Assembly (NCBI GenBank): GCA_038237225.1
Contig: JBBRYX010000010.1
Location: 62,001-126,000, forward strand
DNA from: DASVUC01 sp038237225
Lineage (GTDB): Bacteria; Planctomycetota; Phycisphaerae; Tepidisphaerales; Tepidisphaeraceae
DNA: 64,000 nt
Reading direction: 5' to 3'
Part shown: positions 51,028 to 59,197 of the stretch, one piece after another
How the letters are laid out: every line of letters starts with the position of its first letter
Numbering within the stretch: position 1 is the first letter of the stretch
Translations under genes and position numbers: made by a program
The notes under the pieces: generated by a model
Databases searched by the model: none
What the model was told of the DNA's origin: nothing
What the model saw: only the letters and a program-made list of their open reading frames with translations

Positions 51028-52719
51028 CTATCTCACGGCTTGTGCCTGAAGCGCTTTGCGGACTTCGGCTAAGAATTGCTGCACCTTGAACGGCTTAAAC
51101 AGGACCGCCTGCAACCCCTCCTGGCTCGCTCTTACGATGCAGTGGTTGGGATCGTAGCCGAAGCCCGTCATCAGAATCACCGGTAATGTCTGGCTGTGTT
51201 TCCGGGCTGCCGCGAACACATCGTAGCCGGTCTTATCCGGCATCTTGATGTCGCTGATCACGAGGGCAAACTCGTGGGTCTCCAGTTCGTGGATCGCTTC
51301 GGCGCCGTTGGTCACGATGGTCACCACCGCGTGATATTTCCGCAGCACGTCGCTGATCGTGTTGCGAATATTCGGATCATCATCCGCCACCAACACCTCA
51401 GAGCCATTGAGAATGGGGTCGTGCTCTTCCTTGATCTCATTTGCCCCGAGCACTGTGTTCGGACCCTCCGCCGCTTGCTTCAGCGCCCTTCGAATGGTCG
51501 AGACGTTTTCCAGAATCGCCTGGAGTTTGTTCCGCAGATCGTCGTGACCGATGAAGTCATCGATCAGGCCGGCCGCATCGGATGCGATGTCGTTGAGAGG
51601 TCCGGCGACTTCGGCGTTCACATCATCGGCGACCTTGTGTGCGGTGCCGGCGCGCTCGACCACCATCAGGTCGAGAATATTGAGCGCGATCGCGACGTAG
51701 CGCCCGAAGATCTCGGCGAACTGGCGATCGTCTTCATTGAACGCCGCGCGTTGGCGGGATTCGATATTGAAGATCCCGATAATCTTATCGTGCAGTCGAA
51801 GCGGAACCGTTAGAGAGCTTCGTGCCTGATCCAATCCCATCACGTAGCGCGGGTCGCGCTCCACATCCGGGCAGATATAACTGCGTCCGGTGTTTGCGAC
51901 GAAGCCGGAGATTCCGTTCCCTTCAGCCTGCGCGAACAACTCAAGATTGAGCGCATCGTTCGGCAGCCCCGCGCTCATGACCAGCTCGAGCTTGTTGCTT
52001 TTGCGATCGAGCAGCCGGATCGCGAAATGATCGAAGTGCATCAGCTCGCGCGTGAAGCTGATGATTTTCTCTTCGAGCAGTTTCAACCGCTGCCCGACGT
52101 TCATCTTGCTCATCGCATCGGCTTCGAGTCGCACCAGCTCGCGGCCGGCCTTGTCGATGGCGTCGATCTTCTGCTGAAGACGCCTTGTTCCCGTCGCATC
52201 CCAGATGACCGCGACCACCTGCACGACATTCCCGCCGGGATTAATCACCGGGCTTGCGATCATTTCCAGGAACTGCTGATCTTCAATTGTGAGGGCGTAT
52301 CGTTTGGAGCGGGAGAAATTGGGGGGCGCGTCGTTGGCTTGCGGCGAGACTTGCGTGCTGAAAAGCTGGAAGGCTTCCTGACAGGTCCGGCGGATTTTCT
52401 CGTGCACGCGCGCCGGCCACGCCTGCATCTTCTTATTCATCCAGTTACAGCGGCCTTCGCCGTCGACGATGCAGACACCTTCGCCAATGGTATTGAGAAT
52501 CAGGCTGGCTTGTTGAGAGACGAGCGCACGTTCGAGGGGAAGGAAGTCGGCGGAATCAGAGAAGACCGCGGCGAAGTGGTCGGTGCGGAGCGCGTTGATG
52601 GCATCGTCGATGGAGGCCGTCTCAACGATGTCGTAGTTGGCTTTCAGAGCGTCGACAGCCGGGCTGTGGGCACCGGCGTGTCCGGAAAGGACGAGAACTT
52701 TGCTTCGTACGTCTTCCAA
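51028..52719 (-). CDS. PAS-GAF-receiver signalling protein
   Basis: About 563 residues. Domains: degenerate receiver-like N-domain (KVLVLSGHAGAHSPAVDALKAN, 1-95), PAS (LILNTIGEGVCIVDGEGRCNWMN, 95-210), GAF (LKLLEEKIISFTRELMHFDHFAIRLLDR to FGRYVAIAL, 220-390), a helical region without an H-box (390-440), and a genuine receiver at the end with VADDDPN, phospho-Asp in LVISDIKMPDKTGYD and Lys in VLFKPFK. No histidine-kinase ATPase domain, so it must be phosphorylated by another kinase. The longest reading starts at GTG 52752 inside the -10 box; TTG 52719 is the first usable start. Confidence 0.8.
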   Translation of the reverse strand: MEDVRSKVLVLSGHAGAHSPAVDALKANYDIVETASIDDAINALRTDHFAAVFSDSADFLPLERALVSQQASLILNTIGEGVCIVDGEGRCNWMNKKMQAWPARVHEKIRRTCQEAFQLFSTQVSPQANDAPPNFSRSKRYALTIEDQQFLEMIASPVINPGGNVVQVVAVIWDATGTRRLQQKIDAIDKAGRELVRLEADAMSKMNVGQRLKLLEEKIISFTRELMHFDHFAIRLLDRKSNKLELVMSAGLPNDALNLELFAQAEGNGISGFVANTGRSYICPDVERDPRYVMGLDQARSSLTVPLRLHDKIIGIFNIESRQRAAFNEDDRQFAEIFGRYVAIALNILDLMVVERAGTAHKVADDVNAEVAGPLNDIASDAAGLIDDFIGHDDLRNKLQAILENVSTIRRALKQAAEGPNTVLGANEIKEEHDPILNGSEVLVADDDPNIRNTISDVLRKYHAVVTIVTNGAEAIHELETHEFALVISDIKMPDKTGYDVFAAARKHSQTLPVILMTGFGYDPNHCIVRASQEGLQAVLFKPFKVQQFLAEVRKALQAQAVR

Positions 52720-52750
52720 AATCGTAAGCCCGTCGGAAAACCTGAGGGCC

Positions 52751-52780
52751 ACTATAGTTTGTGAAACAATTCTCAGTCAA
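52751..52780 (-). promoter_or_regulatory. promoter of the PAS-GAF-receiver gene
   Basis: Minus strand: -35 TTGACT (52775-52780), 18-bp spacer, -10 TATAGT (52751-52756). Both boxes are near consensus; transcription would start at about 52744. Confidence 0.7.
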
Positions 52781-52870
52781 CAATTATCAGCATCAGCGTT
52801 TCTATTTCCGCTATCGGTCAGTCACTGTAGGCGACTGATAGCAGTCATACGGGAACGCTGCTAAACCGGT

Positions 52871-53830
52871 TCAGCGGGATGAAGTATCTTCCGGCCGCAG
52901 CGCGTTCTTAACGCCTTGTGGGTTCAGTGCTTGCAACACTGAAGCGACGGCATCCGGTTCATTACCGATTTTTGAGATTGCGGCCGCTCGAAGTACTGGC
53001 GCCCCGCCATCGCGGGTTCCAACAGCAACGCGCAGCCGCAGTTGATCCCCTTGGATCTCCGCCAATGCCGCGATGGGCGAGTGACAGTCGCCATTCAGCA
53101 CCTGCACCACCGAGCGCTCCGCGACAACGCAGGTGTGCGAATCGCGATCATCCACCGCCGCCAGCAATTTCAGAACGTTCTCACGGTCCCGCCGGCATTG
53201 AAGCGCGAGAGCCCCCTGTGCCGGCGCGGGCAGCATGTCGTTGGTATCCAGCATCGCCATTTCCGCTTCGTCGAAGAGACCTGCCCGGCGCAGTCCCGCG
53301 GCTGCGAGTATGACGGCATCAAACTGTCCATCCCGAAGCTTCCGCAGGCGCGTGTCGATGTTCCCGCGCACCGGCTCGATGATCAGATCCGGCCGCCGGT
53401 CCAGAAGCTGCGATCTCCGGCGCAGCGAGCCGGTGCCGACCTTCGCTCCCTGCGGCAGTCCATCGATCTTCTTCGCCTTCAGGGAAACCAGCACATCCCG
53501 CGGGTCCTCCCGCTCGGGCACGGCAGCGAAGCAGAGGTTCGACTGATCCACCAGCGGCATGGTCACCGGGACGTCCTTGAAGCTGTGCACGGCAAAATCG
53601 ATCTCTCCCTTCAGCAGCGCCTCCTCAAGCTCCTGCGTGAAAAGGCCTTTTCCCCCAAACTCAGAGAGCGGCTGATTCAGGATCGTGTCTCCCTGCGTCT
53701 TAAACACCACCAGTTCCACGGCGAGATCCGGGTGAATCTTCTCCAGCGCAGAAGCAATCAGCTGCGATTGCGTCTTCGCAAGCAAGGAGCCTCGCGTCCC
53801 CAAGCGTAACGTCGTCGTCGGTGCGGGCAT
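52871..53830 (-). CDS. hemC: porphobilinogen deaminase (hydroxymethylbilane synthase)
   Basis: 319 residues from MPAPTTTLRLGTRGSLLAKTQ (GTG 53857 would add nine). Joins four porphobilinogens to hydroxymethylbilane. LRLGTRGSLLAKTQSQLIA, FAVHSFKDVP, DVLVSLKAKKIDGLPQGAKVGTGSLRRRSQLL and RGNIDTRLRKL are diagnostic; the dipyrromethane-carrying Cys lies in LNGDCHSPIAA. No hemD or hemB is adjacent. Confidence 0.95.
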   Translation of the reverse strand: MPAPTTTLRLGTRGSLLAKTQSQLIASALEKIHPDLAVELVVFKTQGDTILNQPLSEFGGKGLFTQELEEALLKGEIDFAVHSFKDVPVTMPLVDQSNLCFAAVPEREDPRDVLVSLKAKKIDGLPQGAKVGTGSLRRRSQLLDRRPDLIIEPVRGNIDTRLRKLRDGQFDAVILAAAGLRRAGLFDEAEMAMLDTNDMLPAPAQGALALQCRRDRENVLKLLAAVDDRDSHTCVVAERSVVQVLNGDCHSPIAALAEIQGDQLRLRVAVGTRDGGAPVLRAAAISKIGNEPDAVASVLQALNPQGVKNALRPEDTSSR

Positions 53831-53988
53831 GTACGGGACTGTTGTAACCGACGACACGGCACAGCGGGAGAGGGGAAAGAGACAGGGGTGGGGGGCTCGG
53901 CTTGCCGGGATTCAGCGGATTCGTAAACTGATTGCATCCGCCAGCCCGGAACCGTCCCGGACACGGCAGGCGCCTTGGAGACACACGA

Positions 53989-54786
53989 ATGAGCCTCAGA
54001 TCCGCACTGAAACACAATCCGCTCACCTTCCTCATGCACCGCCGGCTGACGGATTTGGGCAAGGGCCGCGGCTGGCGCGGTTTTCATGGTGATGTGATTT
54101 ACCAGCAACTGGTTGTCGATCTGCTCAACGCTTTTACCTTCAGCTCTTTCGTGGAGACCGGAACATTCCGCGGCTACTCGACGGAGCACATCGCGATGCG
54201 GTTCCCGAGGCTCCCGGTGATTACCGCCGAGGTGATGCAGGAGACCTTCGATGTGGTGAGGCCGGCCCTTGCCCGCTACTCGAACATCGAGCAGATGCTT
54301 GGAAGCTCGGATGAGTGCATCGCGAAGCTGATCGCGCAGAAAAAGCTGGGCAATCAGCCGCTGTTTTATCTCGATGCGCACTGGGAGGAATATTGGCCGC
54401 TGAACGCGGAACTGGATCACATCGCCAACGAGCGGCTGCGGACGGTGATCGTCATCGACGATTTCCAGGTCCCCGGCCATCCGCAGTTTGAGTTCGACAG
54501 TTACCCTAAGACCCGGGACAGCGATTCCGGCCCGGCGAACCTCCAGTACATCCGCGGGCATCTGCCGGGGAAAAACTCTTACCGAGCAATCTTTCCCAGG
54601 TATGGCATCACCGATGCCTACGGCCCCACCGGGAAAGGCTTCAATCCCCTGCGCGGCCACATCGTCCTGTTTCAGAACATGGACGGCGAGTACGAGAAGT
54701 TCCTCAAGCGCCCACTGATCGAGAAATATTACTTCGGCGTCGGCAGCGTCGGCGCGGAGGCCGCAGTATCTTCGAGGGCGTCGTAG
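53989..54786 (+). CDS. class I methyltransferase-like protein
   Basis: 265 residues from MSLRSALKHNPLTFLMHRRL; GGAG lies eleven bases before. A Rossmann-type motif I (SFVETGTFRGYSTEHIAMRF), VITAEVMQETFDVVRPAL (an acidic strand-2 end), LFYLDAHWEEYWPLNAELDHIA and TVIVIDDFQVPGHPQFEFDSY resemble TylF/cephalosporin-hydroxylase-type methyltransferases acting on sugars or surface molecules. The substrate is unknown. Divergent from hemC. Confidence 0.7.
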   Translation: MSLRSALKHNPLTFLMHRRLTDLGKGRGWRGFHGDVIYQQLVVDLLNAFTFSSFVETGTFRGYSTEHIAMRFPRLPVITAEVMQETFDVVRPALARYSNIEQMLGSSDECIAKLIAQKKLGNQPLFYLDAHWEEYWPLNAELDHIANERLRTVIVIDDFQVPGHPQFEFDSYPKTRDSDSGPANLQYIRGHLPGKNSYRAIFPRYGITDAYGPTGKGFNPLRGHIVLFQNMDGEYEKFLKRPLIEKYYFGVGSVGAEAAVSSRAS

Positions 54787-54897
54787 CCGCTGCAACGCGA
54801 AAAACGCGACGCAGAATACGTTAAATGGAAAGTGCGACACGCCGCGCTTCATTTTTTTGGATGTGTAGATCAGGCAATTGTCCACGAACGATAATTC

Positions 54898-56037
54898 GTG
54901 ACATTGCGAAACCCTTTATGCTCGAGCCTGAACAATATGCCCACGACCTACATCATGCCTGCCGCGGTTCATAACTCTCTTGTGGCGGCGGCGTATCAGC
55001 ATCGCGGCTACACGGCGGATGAGGCGTCGGCGGGGGCGCGGCTTTGTGAGTTGGCGTCCTGGCATGGGATTAAGACGCATAACGCGATCAAGGCGCTGCA
55101 TCTGGATGAGATGTTTGGGTCGAGGGCGGGTGGGTGTGTGCCGGGGGCGAAGATTGAGAAGGCGCCTTCCAAGTACAAGGCGATCGAGCGGTGGAATGCG
55201 AACAAGAAGCTTGGACAGGCGACGGCGTTTGAGGCGATGGACCGGGCGATGAAGTTGGCGGACGAGTTTGGGATTGGGGCGGTCGCGGTGGACAATGCGT
55301 TTCACTATCTGTGGGGCGGTGGGTATGTGATCGATGCGGCGCAAAAGGGGTATATCGCGTATACGAACTGCACGGCGGCGCTGGCGGAAGTTGTGCCGTT
55401 TGGGGGGAAGTTTGCGACGCTGGGGACGAATCCGCATTCGTGGGCGTTTCCGACGCAGGATGCGGTTGGGTTTCCGATCTGCGTGGATTGGGCGACGAGC
55501 ACGGTTGCGATGGGGCGGGTGCAGCAGTTTTTGCGGGAGGGGAAGCAATTGCCGCCGGGGTCGGGGGTGGATGAGCAGGGGCAGGAAACGACGGATCCGG
55601 CGAAGGTGAAGGCGCTGTTGCCGTTTGGGGCTCATAAGGGTTATGGGCTTTCGCTGATTGATGAGCTTTATGCGTCTTACATTGGGGGATCGCTTCCGAC
55701 GCTGCGGAATCGGTGGAGTCAGGTGAAATCACAAGCTGGGGAGAAGGGGACTTGTTGTTTTTACTTTCAATGTATTAAGCCTGATGCTTTGGATGCGGGG
55801 GATTTTGCGCAGTCGAGATCGCAGGGTGAGAACGTCAACGCCGTTTTGAAGGACATTCTTGGTCACGGCAACGAAGGCTGCACCCTTCCGGGGGAGCCGG
55901 AGGCAAAAGCGGCGAAGTTGTCCGAACGGCATGGGGGGCTCCTGTTCACGGAAGCCGAGATCGATGCGTTCAAGGAGATGGCTCAAGAGGCGAAGTTTCC
56001 GCTGGAAGTGTCAAATCTTCGCTCCGTCGAGCTTTGA
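54898..56037 (+). CDS. Ldh2-family malate/L-lactate dehydrogenase
   Basis: 379 residues of the type-2 malate/lactate/ureidoglycolate dehydrogenase family (distinct from classical LDH). HGIKTHNAIKALH near the N-terminus, AVDNAFHYLWGGGYVIDAAQ, YTNCTAALAEVVPFGG, LGTNPHSWAFPT, FPICVDWATSTVAMGRV, and FGAHKGYGLSLIDELYASYIGG match. Uses NAD(P) to oxidise a 2-hydroxyacid. ATG 54937 (MPTTYIMPAAVHNSL) is probably the true start, 13 codons in. Overlaps the MBL gene start by four bases. Confidence 0.88.
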   Translation: MTLRNPLCSSLNNMPTTYIMPAAVHNSLVAAAYQHRGYTADEASAGARLCELASWHGIKTHNAIKALHLDEMFGSRAGGCVPGAKIEKAPSKYKAIERWNANKKLGQATAFEAMDRAMKLADEFGIGAVAVDNAFHYLWGGGYVIDAAQKGYIAYTNCTAALAEVVPFGGKFATLGTNPHSWAFPTQDAVGFPICVDWATSTVAMGRVQQFLREGKQLPPGSGVDEQGQETTDPAKVKALLPFGAHKGYGLSLIDELYASYIGGSLPTLRNRWSQVKSQAGEKGTCCFYFQCIKPDALDAGDFAQSRSQGENVNAVLKDILGHGNEGCTLPGEPEAKAAKLSERHGGLLFTEAEIDAFKEMAQEAKFPLEVSNLRSVEL

Positions 56038-57011
56038 GCGCGTTAATCGTCCGCACCATGGGGAGCCGCAGAACGTATACTGTTTTAGCGGAGGCTATGG
56101 AATTGAGTTGGCGCGGTTTCACAAATTGGGCGAAGCATAAGCCGTTTGCGCTGAAGACGGCTGATTTTCTTGGGCGCGGTCGGGGGCGGCTGCGCGTTTT
56201 GGATACGCTTAATCCGCCGGCGCGATGCTTGGTGGTTCCCGATCTGGCTGGGTGGGAGGACCATGATTTGGCGGCTTGCTGGATTGGGCATGCGACTGTG
56301 CTGCTGCGCATGGACGGGATGACGGTTCTGACGGATCCGGTGCTGTCGAATCGGGTGGGGGTTGGCTTGGGATTGATGACGGGTGGTCCGCGACGGCTGG
56401 TGGCGCCGGCGCTGACCGTTCGACAGTTGCCGAAGCTTGATTTGATTCTGATTTCTCATGCGCATTTTGATCATCTGGATCGGCCTACGCTGACGCGGCT
56501 GAACAAGAACGTGCCTGTAATAGCGGCTCATCGCACGCACGACCTCATTCGCGATCTGGGGTTCCGGAATGTGACGGAGCTTCAATGGGGGGAGAGGGTG
56601 ACGGTGGGGAGCCTGGATGTGACGGCTCGGGAAGTCAGCCACTGGGGGGCGCGGACGTTTTTCGACCTGCATCGCGGGTTCAACGCTTATCTGCTTGAAT
56701 CACCGAAGCACAAGGTGCTTTACGGCGGAGATACTGCTTATCAGACGCTGTTCAAGGACCTGCCCGCAACGGATCTGGCGATCCTGGGGATCGGCGCTTA
56801 CGATCCGTATATCGCGGCGCATGCGACGCCGGAGCAGGCTTGGGAAATGGCAAATCATGCTCGTGCGGAGCGCGTGCTTGCGATGCATCACAGCACGTTT
56901 CGGTTGAGTTATGAGCCGATTGCGGAGCCTCTGGAGCGGTTGATGACGGTGGCGGGGCGGTACGTTGACCGGCTGGTGGGGACGACGATGGGGCAGGTTT
57001 GGTCGGGGTGA
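56034..57011 (+). CDS. MBL-fold (UlaG/NAPE-PLD-like) hydrolase
   Basis: 325 residues. LAACWIGHATVLLRMDGMTVLTDPVLSNR, the metal motif ISHAHFDHLD, SHWGARTFFDLHRGFNAYLLE, VLYGGDTAYQ and AMHHSTFRLS give a complete two-metal metallo-beta-lactamase site of the UlaG-like family (lactonases, phospholipases D). Substrate unknown. Starts: TTG 56034 overlapping the dehydrogenase stop, ATG 56058, or ATG 56097 (MELSWRGFTNW). Probably cotranscribed with the dehydrogenase. Confidence 0.85.
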   Translation: MSALIVRTMGSRRTYTVLAEAMELSWRGFTNWAKHKPFALKTADFLGRGRGRLRVLDTLNPPARCLVVPDLAGWEDHDLAACWIGHATVLLRMDGMTVLTDPVLSNRVGVGLGLMTGGPRRLVAPALTVRQLPKLDLILISHAHFDHLDRPTLTRLNKNVPVIAAHRTHDLIRDLGFRNVTELQWGERVTVGSLDVTAREVSHWGARTFFDLHRGFNAYLLESPKHKVLYGGDTAYQTLFKDLPATDLAILGIGAYDPYIAAHATPEQAWEMANHARAERVLAMHHSTFRLSYEPIAEPLERLMTVAGRYVDRLVGTTMGQVWSG

Positions 57012-57036
57012 ACGGTCGCGAGCGAAAATTTAAGCG

Positions 57037-57597
57037 TCACACCTGCAAAACCTCGTTCTTCTTTTTCTCGATCAGATCATCGACCTTCGTTTCGTATTGC
57101 TTGGTGAGATCCTGGATTTGGGTCTTGCCTTTGACGGCTTCGTCTTCGCCGACGACGCCGCCTTTTTCTTCGGTTTCGAGGATTTTGTTGGCATCACGGC
57201 GGGCGTTGCGGATGGCGATCTTGGCGGTTTCCGCGAAGCCTTTGCATTGACCGACGAGTTGAAGGCGGCGCTCCTGGGAGAGGGGGGGGAGCATGAGGCG
57301 GATCTGCTTGCCGTCGCTGTGGGGGGTCAGGCCGATTTTGCTGTCGTTGATGGCTTTTTCGATGGCTCGGATGTCGCCGGGAGTAAACGGTTTGATCAGG
57401 AGCTGGGTGGCCTCGGGGACCATGATGGATGCGATGGATTTAATGGGCGTGGGGGTGCCGTAATAATCGACTTGGATATTCTCGACCAAGGCGGGGGTTG
57501 CGCGGCCGGTGCGGATTCCGCGGAGTTCGTGCTGGACGTGTTCGATGGCTTTTTCCATGTGTTCTTCGGCGTCCATTAGGATGTCATCTAGCGGCAT
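57037..57597 (-). CDS. frr: ribosome recycling factor
   Basis: 186 residues: DILMDAEEHMEKAIEHVQHELRGIRTGRATPALVENI, VDYYGTPTPIKSIASI, TQLLIKPF, and the C-terminal helix with LTKQYETKVDDLIEKKKNEVLQV. With EF-G it splits post-termination ribosomes. Follows pyrH on the same strand as in most bacteria, 200 bases apart; rpsB and tsf are not in the window. Confidence 0.97.
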   Translation of the reverse strand: MPLDDILMDAEEHMEKAIEHVQHELRGIRTGRATPALVENIQVDYYGTPTPIKSIASIMVPEATQLLIKPFTPGDIRAIEKAINDSKIGLTPHSDGKQIRLMLPPLSQERRLQLVGQCKGFAETAKIAIRNARRDANKILETEEKGGVVGEDEAVKGKTQIQDLTKQYETKVDDLIEKKKNEVLQV

Positions 57598-57674
57598 AAA
57601 ATCCTCGTGTGGTGTGCGATTGCAGGTTGGGTGAGGTAACGATTCGGAGGAGTCTTTGGGGCGGCAGGCGATTG

Positions 57675-57747
57675 TCTGCTCGTCGCCGCTACAGGAAGGG
57701 CGGAGGAGGGGATGAGAGAAGAGGGCGACACAAGTGTCGCCCCTACA
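57675..57747. repeat. GTCGCCnCTACA palindromes between frr and pyrH
   Basis: GAGGGCGACACAAGTGTCGC through CCCTACA (57721-57747) is a near-perfect palindrome; CGTCGCCGCTACA at 57681-57693 is a half-unit. Same terminal word as the repeats at 4.6, 36.6 and 39.3 kb. Confidence 0.65.
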
Positions 57748-57796
57748 GAGAAAGACTGAATTGTTATCTGTGATTTCATTCTTTGCAAGGAGATCG

Positions 57797-58519
57797 TCAC
57801 GGGTTGATGGTGGTGCCGACGCGTTCGCCTCTCAGGACTCGGGCGATGTTACCGGGTTGCTTCAGGTTAAAGACGACCAGGGGGATTTTTCGTTCCATGC
57901 AGAGGGTGATGGCGGTGAGATCCATGACCCCGAGCTGCTCGCGGTGGACCTGTTCGTAGGTGATTCGTTCGTAGAGCTTGGCGTCGGGATTTTTTTTGGG
58001 ATCGGCGGAGTAGATGCCGTCCACCTTGGTGGCTTTAAGGAGGACATCCGCGTGGATTTCGGCGGAGCGGAGGGCGGCGCAGGTGTCGGTGGTGAAGAAG
58101 GGGTTACCGGTGCCGGCGGCGAGGATAACGACCCGACCTTTTTCGAGGTGTCGGATCGCGCGGCGGCGGATGAAAGGCTCGGCGACGGAGTAGACGCTGA
58201 TGGCGGATTGGACGCGAGTGGGCTGGCCGAATTTTTCCATGGTTTCCTGAAGCGCGACGGCGTTGAGGATTGTTCCGAGCATTCCCATGTAGTCGGCGGT
58301 GGCGCGGGGGATGTGGCCGGTCTCGCTGAAGGTGGCGCCGCGGATGAAGTTACCGCCACCGACGACGATGGCGAGCTGGACGCCCATCCTGGCGACGTCG
58401 ACGCATTGATGGGCGATGTTCTCGAGCTCCTTGGCGTCGATACCGAATCCACCTTCCTCGCAGAAGCCTTCGCCGCTGATCTTAAGGAGGACGCGTTTGT
58501 AAACGGGGGCTTGGGACAT
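57797..58519 (-). CDS. pyrH: uridylate kinase
   Basis: 240 residues of the amino-acid-kinase fold: YKRVLLKISGEGF, IVVGGGNFIRGATFSETG, DYMGMLGTILNAVALQ, RVVILAAGTGNPFFTTDTCAALR, TKVDGIYSADPK and PLVVFNLKQPGNIARVLRGERVGTTI. Makes UDP from UMP. Upstream of frr on the same strand. Confidence 0.96.
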   Translation of the reverse strand: MSQAPVYKRVLLKISGEGFCEEGGFGIDAKELENIAHQCVDVARMGVQLAIVVGGGNFIRGATFSETGHIPRATADYMGMLGTILNAVALQETMEKFGQPTRVQSAISVYSVAEPFIRRRAIRHLEKGRVVILAAGTGNPFFTTDTCAALRSAEIHADVLLKATKVDGIYSADPKKNPDAKLYERITYEQVHREQLGVMDLTAITLCMERKIPLVVFNLKQPGNIARVLRGERVGTTINP

Positions 58520-58608
58520 GCGTGCAGCGTAAAAGGTAAAGCGGCAAACGTAAAGGACGGATTGCGGGGCGGTTTTACGGCGTTGGATTTTACGGGTAGT
58601 CTGGCTTC

Positions 58609-59124
58609 GTGAGCATTGTTTTGATTGGATATCGAGGCAGCGGGAAGACGACGATTGGGCGGCGGCTGGCGGATAAGCTTTGGCAGAAATTCTTTGATAC
58701 GGATGAAGCGATTGTGGCGAAGGCGGGGAAGTCCATCGCGGAGATTTTTGAGCAGGATGGGGAGGCGGCGTTTCGGGAGATCGAGGCGGAAGTGATCAAG
58801 GAGGCGTCCGCGCTTGTAGATCATGTGATCGCGATTGGCGGGGGGGCGCTCGGGCGTGCGGAGAATCCGAATGCCTTGAAGGGGGCGGGTCATAAGCTGA
58901 TTTACCTCAAATGTGAGGCAAAAACGTTGCATGCGCGGATTTGTGCGGACCCGCGGACGGCGGCAACGCGGCCGAATCTGACGTCGCTGGGTGGGGGAGT
59001 GGCGGAGATCAGCAAACTTCTGACCGAGCGCGAGCCGATCTATCGGGAAGCGATGCATGCTGAATTGGAAGTGACCAACCTGACGCCGGATGAGGCGGTG
59101 GTGCATATTGTGAGACTCCTGTGA
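58609..59124 (+). CDS. aroK: shikimate kinase
   Basis: 171 residues with GTG start (58609). P-loop VLIGYRGSGKTTIGRRLADKL, FFDTDEAIVAKAGKSIAEIFEQDGEAAFREIE (Asp pair binding Mg and shikimate), VIAIGGGALGRAENPNAL, and the lid arginines in DPRTAATRPNLT. Divergent from pyrH; prepilin peptidase follows on the same strand. Confidence 0.94.
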   Translation: MSIVLIGYRGSGKTTIGRRLADKLWQKFFDTDEAIVAKAGKSIAEIFEQDGEAAFREIEAEVIKEASALVDHVIAIGGGALGRAENPNALKGAGHKLIYLKCEAKTLHARICADPRTAATRPNLTSLGGGVAEISKLLTEREPIYREAMHAELEVTNLTPDEAVVHIVRLL

Positions 59125-59130
59125 TTTTGT

Positions 59131-59191
59131 GTGGCATGGGCGAGATCGCCCATGAGGTTTGAGAAGACATGGGCGATCTCGCCCATGCCAC
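59131..59191. repeat. perfect 23-bp inverted repeat over the prepilin peptidase leader
   Basis: Arms 59131-59153 and 59169-59191 are exact reverse complements around 15 bases. Each arm is itself almost palindromic (ATGGGCGAGATCGCCCAT). The right arm ends six bases before ATG 59198 and covers the place where a Shine-Dalgarno should be. It shares GCATGGGC/GCCCATGC with the palindrome at 7048-7068. Confidence 0.85.
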
Positions 59192-59197
59192 GAATCG

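Noticed and set aside
59159..59197. 13-residue N-terminal extension of prepilin peptidase
   Set aside because: It would translate the right arm of the perfect inverted repeat; MSNPQHY is the natural start.
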